Positions 11,467-21,498 of a stretch of DNA of 64,000 nt are shown piece by piece. The DNA is from Eukaryota sp. TZLM1-RC (taxonomy: Eukaryota; Metamonada: BaSk clade), in the NCBI GenBank assembly GCA_040285825.1, contig JAUPSS010000001.1, positions 3,844,001 through 3,908,000 of the forward strand, given 5' to 3'. Position 1 is the first letter of the stretch, and each line of letters starts with the position of its first letter. The notes below the pieces were generated by a model. The model did no database searches. It saw only the letters and a list, made by a program, of their open reading frames with translations, and had not been told where the DNA came from. Both the position numbers and the translations under genes were made by a program.

Positions 11467-11967
11467 TCACATTGAATTAGAATATCTTCCTTTTTGTCCT
11501 CTTCAGGCATCATGGAAGTATTTTGACGTTTAGAGATCTTGTGGTAATTGACACCCAATTCTCAAACACTTTCATCAATCTTTTTCATAATCCCGAAAAT
11601 AATAAAAATTTCAATTACAATCTCAGATAAGAAAGAATTTCTGTGGTTCATGTTTTGAATTATTTATAACCACAATTGGAATGGTTGACATCAGACCTGT
11701 GTTCAGTAGGGTTCTAGCCGATTGATAACATAGTTTAAAACAGAAAAGTGTAGGAATAAAAAGCTACTGATATACACCCTCATACATTGAACAGTAACTC
11801 AACTCAATTCATAGATTTTACAAACAGAGCAATGGTATATCTGGTCATTGGTTTGTAATAAGTTCGAATTTGACGAAAAGAGAATCAAAAAAGAGGATTT
11901 GACACTTCGAAATGATTACATCTACAAAAACATTACTTTGATCTTTCCTTCATCATAAAGATTGCTA
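11467..11967. other. Intergenic, no gene seen
   Basis: AT-rich, with stops in all frames. A 125-codon minus-strand frame just to its left (11089-11466) is discussed under rejected items. Confidence 0.5.
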
Positions 11968-12105
11968 ATTGCGTCAAATGCTTTGCTTTCTCTTGGATCT
12001 CACTATGAGAAAGTTGCATCTAGTGTTTTTGTTTTGGGAGAGATGGATTATTTAGATGTTGAGTTATAGGTTTTTAACAAAAAATATAAATAAAAAAATT
12101 ACGTC
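11968..12105 (+). mobile_element. LINE 3' end fragment, subfamily B
   Basis: This matches the last about 30 codons and tail of the element at 37293-39650 (ALLSLGSHYEKVAS, VFVLGEMDYLDV, stop, then the shared GGTTTTTAACAAAAAATATAAATA-type tail). It is an extremely 5'-truncated insertion directly downstream of the LRR gene. Confidence 0.8.
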
Positions 12106-12134
12106 AAATGTACATTATTCATTAGTTTCATGCA

Positions 12135-13382
12135 TCAGATAAACCTAACTGTATGAAATGCATCACTATGAACGAAAAGTATTCTATCTTCATTAGACGA
12201 CCCAATTGAAGATTTGGTTTCAGGATCAACTGAGTTGCCCCATACAATAATAGACCTCACCCTAGAGTTGACTTTAAGTGCTTCAGCGATTGTCTCTACA
12301 CCCTTTTTCCCGATGGAGTTATGCCACAGGTTGATTGAAGTAAGCCCAGAATTAAGAACCAAAGCCTCAGCAATTGCAATGGTACCATCGTCCCCAATAT
12401 AATTACGTCCAAAATGAATAGAAGAGAGGGTATTGTTGATCTTCAATGCTTCAGAAATGGCTGAAGCGCCATCATTTCCAATTGAGTTACCTTCAAGATT
12501 AATTTCTTTAAGAGTAGAATTGTGCTTCAAAGAACGTGCAATGGTGGTAGCACCTTCTGTTCCTATAGAGTTAAACCGCAGGTTAATTGAAGTAATACTA
12601 GAATTAACTTTAAGTAACTTGCTGATGAAAACAACACCTTCATCTCCAATGGAATTGTTTCCAAAGTCAATAGCAGAGAGGGTAGAATTAGCTTTGAGAG
12701 ACTTGCAAAGCGCTATAACACCTTCATCTCCAATGGAGTTGCCTCCTAAATTAATAGAAGAAAGGGTGTTATTCACATTGATTGCATCAGCAATGGCCAT
12801 AGCACCATCATTGCCAAGAGAGTTATCCCAGAGATCAATAGATTTGAGGGTAGAGTTCACTTTGAGTGACTCGGAAATAGAAATAGCACCTTCCACTCCA
12901 AAGAAAAAACCTCCGAGAACAGTTGATGATAGAGTAGTGTTTCTTTTCAGTCCCTTAGCTATCGAAATAGCACCTTCCTTTCCAAGGTTGTCGCTACAGG
13001 TTAAACCCGTAATAATAGAAGAATAATTGGACACAGATCTGAGTTCAGAAACTGAATAAATCAACAAATGAACAGATTTGAAGGAGGTGTTAGCAAGAGA
13101 AGATAGCACTGGTAAAACCTGTAGTACATCCCTCGTTCTCAAGAAAAAGGTGCTGGTTTCAACAAACAATTTTACAACAAACAGACAATATTCATAAAAC
13201 TTTTGACTGGCGAACCCAATGTTGTTCATGAAAAGGCCGAGTGCTTTTATGAACTTATAAGTATCAAGATCTTTCAGAGGTTGACGTCGAATCGAACACA
13301 AAGAACGGGAGAACAGATGGGTAAGAATTTGTGTGTGTAGACATCGGGGTAAGTATATCGGCTGAGGAGGTTTTGTTAACAT
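12135..13382 (-). CDS. Leucine-rich repeat protein, ribonuclease-inhibitor type
   Basis: A 415-residue single-exon protein from ATG 13382. From about residue 110 to 395 it consists of some ten 28-residue repeats of the form ISEALKxNSTLxSIxLxxNSIGxxGA, the RI/NLRC3-like LRR class that folds into a solenoid for protein binding. Residues 1-105 have no clear domain and contain hydrophobic stretches, but no convincing signal peptide. The repeats are also similar at DNA level, so repeat number may vary between strains. There is no NACHT, kinase or other effector domain. The partner is unknown. LINE fragments flank it on both sides. Confidence 0.85.
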   Translation of the reverse strand: MLTKPPQPIYLPRCLHTQILTHLFSRSLCSIRRQPLKDLDTYKFIKALGLFMNNIGFASQKFYEYCLFVVKLFVETSTFFLRTRDVLQVLPVLSSLANTSFKSVHLLIYSVSELRSVSNYSSIITGLTCSDNLGKEGAISIAKGLKRNTTLSSTVLGGFFFGVEGAISISESLKVNSTLKSIDLWDNSLGNDGAMAIADAINVNNTLSSINLGGNSIGDEGVIALCKSLKANSTLSAIDFGNNSIGDEGVVFISKLLKVNSSITSINLRFNSIGTEGATTIARSLKHNSTLKEINLEGNSIGNDGASAISEALKINNTLSSIHFGRNYIGDDGTIAIAEALVLNSGLTSINLWHNSIGKKGVETIAEALKVNSRVRSIIVWGNSVDPETKSSIGSSNEDRILFVHSDAFHTVRFI

Positions 13383-13479
13383 TCAGTATGGTTAGCATGA
13401 TATAATCCTCCAAATATCCTTTTGAAAGGATATTATTCTTTTTTTTCAAATACCCATTAATAAATCATAAAATACACAA

Positions 13480-13812
13480 CTAGAGCTCCACATCCTCAAA
13501 ACTTGCCTCTCCTACATCGAAACAGTGAAGTACTAAAGATTCAGAAAATTTACCAAAAGAAGAAAGTGAATCAATAATTGATTTCCTTAAAAATAGAATT
13601 AACAATCTTGTTATGCCACTCAACGCGATTGAAAATTCTTCCATTTTTCCCTTTACAACTACATTGAAATCCTCAAGGAAAGCCATAGCAGCCTTACCTA
13701 AAGATCCGAGCAAGGAAACAACAAAAGGACACAAATTATACTGAATGATTATATGATGATATATAATACAAACTTTCAAAGAAAAAGGGTTAGTATCCTT
13801 GAAAAAGTCCAA
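13480..13812 (-). mobile_element. LINE C-terminal fragment, subfamily B-like
   Basis: A minus-strand frame of 110 codons aligns with the LINE C-terminus: YNLCPFVVSLLGSLGKAAM and FLEDFNVVVKGK match YNLYPFVFSLFGSLAP and FLDDLELIVKRR of the 37-39 kb element, and it ends FEDVEL against FLDVDL. It has no start, knuckle or endonuclease core. Confidence 0.75.
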
Positions 13813-14535
13813 TTTCCGAAGCCAAATATATTTTGATGACCTACGATGAAATTGAAGACAGTTTGATTAATCCAGAATTAAAGTTCAGCTTCCTTCCTGA
13901 ATTTGAATATGAGCTTTGGAATTCCAATTTTTGTGATTATTATAACAACAATGAAAACTACGAAAGGTCAAATATTTTGATGTTTTTTCTGGGATTAATC
14001 ACAATATAAACAATTTTTCTGCTGATTCGACATTGATTTGTCAATCGTTCTTTGAACGTTGATGAACTTTCCACGAACCAGCATGTCGTGGATGGGCAAG
14101 GTGGTGCAGAACAAATGTTTTGGAATTGAAATTATTTGATTTTGCAATTTGTTGCACTCAAGACTCTCCAATTCAGAAAATATTGAACTGTGTCAATAAT
14201 CACCACATTGAATTGGAGATGTGTTCGACTACCAATTTGATCTAAATAGGTGTTGAAAGGGCAAGGTTAATATTTAACATTCTTTTATATTTTAATAATA
14301 ATTTAAATTAATTTTTTTTATTTTGATAAGTTTCTAGTATTGATTTTTTTTTGAATTTTTTACTGTAATAGATTCTCTTAATCTTGCTTATTCTTCAACT
14401 TAAACCTCACAACAAAATTGACTAATATTTATTTGATTATTTGCTAATTTTGGAAAATTTTTAATTTTTATTTAATTTTGGTTCGTAAACGAGACAAATA
14501 TGCTGAGTGATTAAATGATTTAAGTAAGAATCTTT
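13813..14535. other. Intergenic, one 57-codon frame
   Basis: An ATG-started frame at 13836-14009 (57 residues, acidic, starting MTYDEIEDSLINPEL, hydrophobic end) lies here. I cannot tell whether it is real. The remainder is AT-rich with no features. Confidence 0.35.
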
Positions 14536-14870
14536 ACTCGAAGTTTTCGTTTTTTTCCTTTTGCCTTCTCGATTTTTGGCAACATTGGTCAGTCTGCCTT
14601 GAATTTTCTCAATGATTTTGATAATCTTTGTCGTTCAAGTGGTAAGAATTTTGCTAGGTATTTATGGAAGAATCGTGTCATTTTTGCTTTGTATAGAAGG
14701 GTTCCCAAGTATTTATATTTCATGATGTTCAAGCTTTCCAAGGATTCTTCAAGTTTTGTGGAGAATTTTGTTTCTTATGTGTTTTAATTTGTTTTGTTTT
14801 GCAATTACGTGAAAATTAAAAAAAGAATTTATAATAAAAAATATTTATTTGACAATTTACTAATTTTGGA
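14536..14870 (+). mobile_element. LINE 3' end fragment, subfamily D
   Basis: Near-identical to the end of the LINE copy at 47450-48480: FSIFGNIGQSALNFLNDFDNL, a KNRVIFALYRRVPKYL block, and the SFVENFVSYVF end with stop at 14786. The endonuclease region is absent (5' truncation near 14540). Confidence 0.8.
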
Positions 14871-14911
14871 AAAAAGAACTGACAATCTGACTAAACATTC
14901 AAAACAAAACA

Positions 14912-15583
14912 TTATTGAACAAACAGTGCAAAACCCACAAGCTGATCAAAACTTAACGAAATCTTTCCATCAGCATTTCGATCATACTTCCTAAACAGCA
15001 TATACAACACATTAAGCAAAGCCGCCATCTCACAAAATCTTTCATAGGTCACGTGATCAGAGTTGTCCAGGTCAAAAACTCGGACCAGGTTGCCGGCAGT
15101 GGTATTTGAAACGAAATCAAATCCCAATTCATTTAGTGCTAGTCTCATTTCAGATCTGGATATTGAGCCTGTTTTTCCGGCATCAGCTGCAACAAAAGCG
15201 TTACGCATTCTGGTAACAAAGGCGTCGAGGTGAACATATTCGGCAAAGGTGACTTCCCCGGCAGCAGCAAAGCCTCGAATAAGGAGACGTGCAACTCTGG
15301 GTGAGATGGTGCGACCGTTTGTGTTGAAGGCTTGCATGAGTTCAGAGACACCCAGAGCCCCACTTCTATCTGTATCAATTGCATCAAACTTTTGCTTCAG
15401 AATGACTTCTGGACCAGTGGGATAAGCTGGTGGGGGTTGAACTGATGTGTAATTGTGATGAGGTGTGTAATATGCAGGAGGAGGTTGGTTTGGTATGGAT
15501 GACTGTTGATGATAATTTGGCAAAACATGAGAAGGGTGATGAGTGTGTGGTGGTGGTGGAGCGGAGTGTCCAGGATACATTGA
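14912..15583 (-). CDS. Penta-EF-hand calcium-binding protein (ALG-2/peflin/sorcin group)
   Basis: I place the start at ATG 15583 (MYPGHSAPPPP). The frame is open to 15625 and beyond but offers no earlier ATG, and PEF proteins typically begin MAYPG-like. The product is about 223 residues. An N-terminal 55-residue Pro/Tyr/His-rich segment is followed by five EF-hands. EF1 has a canonical loop (DTDRSGALGVSE). EF2 is degenerate. EF3 (DAGKTGSISRSE) lacks some ligands. EF4 is DLDNSDHVTYERF. EF5 (DRNADGKISLSF) is the dimerisation hand. Such proteins act in calcium-dependent membrane repair, ESCRT recruitment and ER export. Which paralogue it is cannot be decided. Confidence 0.88.
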   Translation of the reverse strand, partial: SMYPGHSAPPPPHTHHPSHVLPNYHQQSSIPNQPPPAYYTPHHNYTSVQPPPAYPTGPEVILKQKFDAIDTDRSGALGVSELMQAFNTNGRTISPRVARLLIRGFAAAGEVTFAEYVHLDAFVTRMRNAFVAADAGKTGSISRSEMRLALNELGFDFVSNTTAGNLVRVFDLDNSDHVTYERFCEMAALLNVLYMLFRKYDRNADGKISLSFDQLVGFALFVQ

Positions 15584-15625
15584 GAGACGAAATCCAAAAC
15601 TTTGTGTTGTATCTTGTCCTCCCAA

Positions 15626-16159
15626 GTGATTTTCACCAGCGCCATCAAATTCTTTGAACAGAATAATAACTCTTGAATCATTGTTTCATAATTACGAAGT
15701 ACAAGGGGATTTTTTTCAAAATTTGCTCTGTCATGGATAAAAGGTCTTGGTGCCCTGATTTTTCGTTAAAAATTTTGCGAAAATAGAAAAGTATTTGAAT
15801 ATGAAAAATTGACTAATTTAATTAATAATATTTTTTAGTATAAAGCTTATCTTTAAATTTTAACTTTTTCAGTTTGGAATTTCGGAATTCCAAACATTAG
15901 AGTTACAAAATTACTATACCTTTATGGCAAAAAACCTCAATGAACTCCAATAATCCCAGAATGTTAGTAGGAATTCTGTCTCATACCGTTTGGAAGTCTG
16001 TTATAGACGTTTGGAAACAATCGCACGTAAAGTTGATTCCATCTTCACATTATTTTTCGACCTTATTTCAAGAATCATTTAAAAAATAGAATTTATTTTA
16101 CCAAAATAAGACTAAAATTATTTACCAAGAATCACTAATGACAAGATTCAATTTTTGCA
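15626..16159. other. Intergenic, no gene seen
   Basis: The PEF frame continues without an ATG to a stop near 15678. Beyond that there is nothing coding. Confidence 0.5.
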
Positions 16160-16368
16160 GTGTTGCCGAGTGCGTTAGTTTTGACTCTCGTACCCCCGGA
16201 TCGAACCCGGGCTTGGTGTGTGATTCATCGAAAATCCAATGAATAAAATATCCTTTTCACTGAACCAATAAGTCTGTAATATGTCTTCATCAAATCATGA
16301 TGCCAACCGTGATTCTGATAGCCGAAACATTTGACTTCTTCACCGTTGTTCGCCAAACTCGGCAACAC
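16160..16368 (+). repeat. tRNA-like SINE or small inverted-repeat element
   Basis: The ends are a perfect 12-bp inverted repeat: GTGTTGCCGAGT at 16160-16171 and ACTCGGCAACAC at 16357-16368. The left end resembles a pol III A box (TGCCGAGTGCGTTAG). A perfect T-arm hairpin follows at 16195-16211 (stem CCCGG/CCGGG, loop ATCGAAC), which serves as a B box (GGATCGAACCC). No acceptor stem or anticodon arm fits, so it is not a functional tRNA. It could be a tRNA-derived SINE head or a small palindromic element. No target duplication is seen. Confidence 0.5.
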
Positions 16369-16667
16369 TAAACTTTTAATAATGACTGATTTTTTCATTA
16401 TATAAATAACAATTCCACAACATTTGTTTTCCTCTCTTTTTCCATAGGTAAATCTTCATTCTCCTTTCTGGGGCTTGAACTATTATCCATTCAGGAAGCA
16501 AAGGTTATGGAGGTTCTACAAAATGATTCTCCCTTCATTGTTGAGGGTGCCCTTGAACTCCAGTGGTAGTTAAACATTGGAGATACGCTTTATTCCAGGA
16601 AAGGGGTACGAAGCTAGGCGAGAAAGTAAGAAGTAGAAGGAAGAATGGAATTCTTCCTTTAAGAATA
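16369..16667. other. Intergenic, possible exon remnant
   Basis: The plus strand around 16450-16566 has a coding-like stretch (EAKVMEVLQNDSPFIVEGAL) between a CATAG and a stop. It could be a decayed exon; no family is recognised. Confidence 0.3.
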
Positions 16668-17771
16668 TGATGCCGCTAGGCAGAAATACCAAAGAAGTAA
16701 AGAGAGAAAAAATGAGCTTTATTAAAAAAAATACTTGTTGTTGAACAAGTGCCACGTCATCATGTAAATTCCTCATCTGTTTACCAGGTTAGTTTATCAG
16801 TAACAACAACACTACTTCTTCCCATTTTCTTTCAACAATTTCGTAAACCATTTAGCATAATGAAGAAAGGGGGTTTGTGAGATACTGAGGCACGTGGTGT
16901 AGATGATTTACCTCGTGCTTAACTTTTGAGGGGCAATCACGAGCTAGATAACCTTTCTGATGACGTTTGAAACATGTCCCGTTAATCAGATTGCGAGATC
17001 TATGGGATGAACGAGACTTCATACCAGCTTGACGCACAAAGTCAGTATTTTCAGAAACAGTCTTTGAAGACCTGTTCCAAGAAGCTATTCGCGCGCAATC
17101 AAAGTAGTTCATCCACTGCGGTATTTACCAATGTAGGAAAATCGGGGAATACCACGTCCCCAATTCGAGAAATCAGAGATTTTTCAATCCTAATGGAAGT
17201 ATACCCTTGGCGAATCTGATTATGAAAGCTGAGTCAGGTAATTTCAGTCCGGAAGCCCTGCTTTTCGCCTGAAGAAAACGTCTCAGGTAGCAGGAGATAC
17301 GTTCACGGACGTCGCCCTTACGGACATCAACCTTCAACTCAGACATCACCAAGTTGAATTCCTCGTACGAAGAAAACGAAGTGGAGGATCTTAAATAATC
17401 CAGAAACACCTCATCGAATGAATCAACCCCAGGTCTTGTAAGAACCAACGATTCTAACAAGAAGGGGTCAACGAGGAGCCTTGCTGGAACAAGGTCCTTT
17501 TTCGGTGTAACAGAAGAGTACACCTTCCACTATCGTAAGAACAACAGAACATCAGCCACTTCCATAGAAGCAAAGGACGGATGTAGTACGCGTGTAGATT
17601 ACGTCTGCAATGAGGGCCAACAATTATTGATGCCGTTAGGCAGAAATACCAAAGAAGTAAAGAGAGAAAAAGAGAGCTTTATTAATAAAAATACTTGTTG
17701 TTGAACAAGTGCCACGTCATCATGTGAATTCCTCATCTGTCTATTAGGTTAGTTTATCAGTAACAACAACA
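16668..17771 (-). mobile_element. Gag-only LTR retrotransposon, copy 1 (decayed)
   Basis: 1104 bp, with 144-bp LTRs at 16668-16811 and 17628-17771 and a 4-bp target duplication AATA (16664-16667, 17772-17775). Minus polarity: a polypurine tract (GAAAATGGGAAGAAGTAG) precedes the 3' LTR, and ATAATTGTTGGCCC follows the 5' LTR. The interior encodes only a Gag-like protein, now in two frames (17523-17173 and 17112-16852). The zinc knuckle is damaged: CFKRHQKGYLARDC has Arg for the second Cys and Tyr for the His. There is no protease, RT or integrase, so mobility must have been supplied in trans. Confidence 0.9.
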
Positions 17772-19640
17772 AATATACTGACTAGTGAACCTAATGAAAC
17801 TAATAAACTATTAATCTATAAATTACAGCTGTTCTGTTAACATCACCTCTCGTTTGACTTTACGCGTGCAATCATTTTTCTCCTCACCCGGCATTTCACT
17901 CACCCAGCAATTATTGTGGATGGTGTCAATTTTTGTACCAACACTGAATTCCCCAAGATCAGGGTGAAGAAGAAAATACTTCCCTTTTTAATGCCCTTCT
18001 GTTACACTTAGACTCGATATCTACCAATAAACTCCACAACTTACTTGATACTCTATTTCATAGAGCCACTATTGCTGATATGAAATTTATTATCCGATTT
18101 CTAAAGAGTAAACTTTTGATTTCAATAAATGCAGCAAGTATTCGAACGAGGCTAGAGCAATATTGGTTGGATGAAGATCTTTTTTTCTTTTGGCTCACAG
18201 ACTTCGAAATTTCTTGATTAATACCATTGAAGATGAATCGGTTTGCCCAAATTCAAATTCATTTTTAGCTTCGTCAAGTTGTCCCATCAACATGAACTTT
18301 ATTTTTAATCCTCGAGAAAGCTTTAATTTGGGCTGTGCTACTCTTCTTCTTATATTGATGGTTAACTACCTAAAAACTACGATACTTTTCATGTTTGGAA
18401 TTATTTTAATAATTTTTCAAAGGTATCCCAGCAGAATAACAACAACAACAGAAAGCACGAAGTACAATCTCTTTCATCTATTTGCAGAAAATTTGACAAA
18501 TTATTTCCAGATGGTGAAGTGAGTGGTGCAATGGTCTCATAGAATAACCAAAAGATGGTTCCTGAAAATTCCGATGGTGTTACTAAGTTGAATAAAGTTC
18601 ATCCATACGAAGAAGCACTGAACAATTTTGTGCCTCCTTCTGAATCCGTTAGCTGTTGGAAATCCAACCCCTTTTCTGAAGTAGAAGTAGCTAATGCAAT
18701 TTCTTCTAGAGATTAATAGTAAAGCTACAGGACACTCAATGATCACTTTTGATCATTTCAAGTGTACTGCAAAAATTCTGAAAACCATAATACCTTCATC
18801 GATCCGTTTATATAATTTAATTATAAATTCAACTTAAAAAAATTTATATAATTTAATTATCCAAAATCCTAAAAGCTTTCCTACAGAACTATGTGCTTCA
18901 AGAATGATTCCTTTAGTGAAGTCAAACAGTGGTGTTCGTCTCATTCCAATTGGTGGAGTGGTCTTACGTCTGTTAACTACACTGGTTTTCAATCGTATCA
19001 AAAAAAATGCTAAAGAGTTCCTTGGTACTTATCAATTTGGTACAGGAACTTATGATGGAGCGAATGCTGCTGCTCTAGGTGTTGATTTTTTATGAATTTA
19101 TCAAGGGAAAATTTTGCAGTTGTCTGTGATTTCAAAAATACCTTTAATTCAGTGAAACATAGTGCTATTGTTGCACTTCACCATTCTCCTGTTTTTGCAG
19201 AAGTTGCTCCTTTGTTTGATTTTTTATATTCTGCTCACTCACCATTAGCTATGAACACTGATTCTATACCCTCTTGTTCAGGTGTGAAACAAGGTGATCC
19301 AATGAACATTTCCTTTTTTGTCTTTCTCTTCATCCAATCTTTGTTCACCTTAAGCAACAATATTCAAAACTAGAAATTGTGGTATTTATGGATGATGTTT
19401 TTTGAATAGGTTCATCTCCTATAGTTCAAGAAGCAAGAAATGTGTGAAATTTGAGCATCTCGTATTGGTCGTGAACTTAATCCATCAACATGCGAAGTTC
19501 TGAGTCGACATGATGATTTTGTCTCTTTTGAGGGAATCGAATTGCCATTTGTGAAATATGATTCGTTCTTGAAAGCTCTTCCTCGTTATATTAACTCCAT
19601 TTTGATTAACATTACAAAAGTTTTATAACAATTGAGTTGC
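17772..19640 (+). mobile_element. Degenerate LINE with reverse transcriptase remnants
   Basis: A long plus-strand non-LTR copy broken by frameshifts and stops. About 17985-18190 encodes a helical N-terminal segment (LLLHLDSISTNKLHNLLDTL). Near 18590 is the KVHPYEEALNNFVPPSE region that precedes the RT in this family. RT follows: VRLIPIGGVVLRLLTTLVF (18930), DFKNTFNSVK with the motif-A Asp (19125), SCSGVKQGDPMNI (19275), and VVFMDDVF with the catalytic Asp pair but an immediate stop (19385). The knuckle and endonuclease part is lost, and a FLKALPRYINS end lies near 19580. It is useful because it preserves sequence N-terminal to the RT that the 37-39 kb copy lacks. Confidence 0.8.
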
Positions 19641-20089
19641 TATACCAGTGAAAAGCGAAAATTTCCCGTTATTCAATTGATGGCCTTTGAGTAGGTAAAT
19701 ACATTAGTTAAGGTTTTTTGGTTGAGTTTTAGAATGTGACTGTTCCAGGAGTAAAGAAAAATAAAATCATGATACAAAAGCAGCTTTTGATTGTAAGTTA
19801 CAACACAAAGGTGTTAAAATTGTAGCCAGCACTGAAGTTTGGTAAAGAAGTCAATGAATAGTATTCAATATATAGTGCGCATTGACCTGCAAAGATGTAT
19901 ACATCCTTCACTTACAACATCATCTTCTGTATCAATCTCACTTTTAGTTGAAGCTGTACATTGGAAGGAGTCTCTTTCGTGGTAAATCTTTTGGTTTTGC
20001 TTAAAAGACGAACTAACATTTATCTACCAACTGAACTCTTGCTGAAAACTTAATGGGATTTCCAAGTATTTATATTTTCCCTAGTTCTT
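19641..20089. other. Intergenic, no gene seen
   Basis: About 450 bp upstream of INO80B; nothing recognised. Confidence 0.5.
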
Positions 20090-20572
20090 ATGAGTACTCG
20101 GCGCACTCGCAGTTCGCGCTCACGTCCTCTTCTTACGGAGGTTTCACTGGATGATCTTGATTCTCGTAGCAGAAAGAGAACATCTTCCACCTTGGATGTT
20201 GACCAAAAGCGTATATTGTCTGAAAAGAGACGTGAAGCCTCTCGACTCAAAGAAGAACAGGAGCGACAAGCTGTTGTTTCAAAACTCATCAAGGGTCTTC
20301 AAAAGGGAGCCTCTGATACGAAGGAGGCAAAGAATAAGGTACAAGCCGCTGAGACCCTTATACCGTCAATACGGACAACTTATTCTGCAAACGGCACAAC
20401 TGTCTCTATCCCCAAGGAGCTGCTCTCTCACGAATTCTTCCCAAGCGACTCTGTTTCACGTCTCATAGTCGCTGACCGAACTTGCCGCTGTGGTAGTTTT
20501 GGTGTCTATCCACATTATGCCAATGGCTCCAAGATTTATAGTTGTAGTCTGAGGTGCTTCAACTCTATATAG
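20090..20572 (+). CDS. INO80B: INO80 complex subunit B (Ies2/PAPA-1 family)
   Basis: 160 residues from ATG 20090. It has a basic N-terminus, then a helical PAPA-1-like segment (EKRREASRLKEEQERQAVVS, about residues 45-65), then RTTYSANGTTVSIP (about residue 100), the conserved segment near its end. It finishes with a HIT-type zinc finger (CRCGSFGVYPHYANGS, then CSLRC). This domain order is that of Ies2/INO80B, which stimulates nucleosome sliding by the INO80 remodelling ATPase in the nucleus. It is shorter than the human protein, mainly at the N-terminus. It is convergent with MED27, with only 42 bp between the stop codons, so their 3' untranslated regions probably overlap. Confidence 0.85.
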   Translation: MSTRRTRSSRSRPLLTEVSLDDLDSRSRKRTSSTLDVDQKRILSEKRREASRLKEEQERQAVVSKLIKGLQKGASDTKEAKNKVQAAETLIPSIRTTYSANGTTVSIPKELLSHEFFPSDSVSRLIVADRTCRCGSFGVYPHYANGSKIYSCSLRCFNSI

Positions 20573-20614
20573 CACATTCTTGCTGTTTTATTATTGATTT
20601 TTAGTTTATTATTT

Positions 20615-21280
20615 TTATTTACACTGAGGATGCCTGAATGTTTTCGATTCTGGTTGAAATTCAGTTGGTAAATTGTGGTCCAACTTGGACAAATAGTTCC
20701 CGCAATTGGAACATTTTGAATGGAATAAACTTCTATAATTAATAACAATATCTATGGCTTTTTCAAATGACATGTATTTTGTAATCTTGAAAACATTTTG
20801 TGCTATACTGTTAACGAGAATAGAGCACTGCTCTGGAGATGATGCTGATTCTACCCAGACGTGAGCTACAGTGAGTGAATCACTAGTTAAACCCAATGTG
20901 AACTTAAACAGGTTTTGTAACTCAACAATACAAATAATATTACCATCATCCTGCTCCGACCTGACATATACCGAAGAAGGAACAGTGATTGTCCTTGATA
21001 ACACAGTAGTTTCAACAAAGTTCTGTTCGGGAGCTTTTGTGTATTCTAAAAGTCTATTGCTGGAAAGATCTAACTGAGCACCATAGTTGGCAACTTTCTG
21101 GGCTGCTGCAACAACGTCACTTGGATCAGTGAGATTTAATAAATTTTGGAAAGCATCAAAGAACTGCTGACTAGAAGTAGCTACATGATCAGCCAAATCT
21201 TCAAGTCTCATTAGTGGATGATGATATAATTGTGCCAAATCATAAATTTGTTTTGCTTTCAACGATCCAAGATTTGCCAC
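20615..21280 (-). CDS. MED27: Mediator complex subunit 27
   Basis: About 220 residues. The C-terminus carries the MED27 signature: YRSLFHSKCSNCGNYL, an LPTEFQPES segment, and a final H..C (zinc-binding C2HC pattern), comparable to the human end with CQRCGKFL and LPPTW. N-terminal helices (LMRLEDLADHVATSSQQFFD) fit the tail-module subunit. Mediator tail subunits connect activators to RNA polymerase II. The start is uncertain: the frame begins at a GTG (21280) and remains open to a TGA near 21300 without an ATG. Either a small upstream exon exists (a CGACAG acceptor lies at the frame's 5' end) or translation starts at Met 21211. Confidence 0.85.
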   Translation of the reverse strand: MANLGSLKAKQIYDLAQLYHHPLMRLEDLADHVATSSQQFFDAFQNLLNLTDPSDVVAAAQKVANYGAQLDLSSNRLLEYTKAPEQNFVETTVLSRTITVPSSVYVRSEQDDGNIICIVELQNLFKFTLGLTSDSLTVAHVWVESASSPEQCSILVNSIAQNVFKITKYMSFEKAIDIVINYRSLFHSKCSNCGNYLSKLDHNLPTEFQPESKTFRHPQCK

Positions 21281-21498
21281 CTCCTGTCGATTACTTCATT
21301 GTGTCCACCAAGCTGTTGGTAACTGTGTGGAGCGCTCCATATGAATCTATTGGTTTGCCTGGTTTTATGTGCAACTGTCTAGTGTAATCTGTTCTATCAC
21401 ATTCACGGTTGGTTCATTTGCATTCTGAGATACACTTTCCAACTCTGCACTTCCCTTAAATACAATGTGCACATGAAATTCTTTATTTTCCATTTTAC

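Noticed and set aside
12433-13026. 197-codon plus-strand frame
   Set aside because: It is antisense to the LRR repeats and is open only because the repeats are regular.
16195-16211. tRNA gene
   Set aside because: Only the T-arm and an A-box-like segment fit. Acceptor, D and anticodon arms do not form, so I list it as a tRNA-like repeat.
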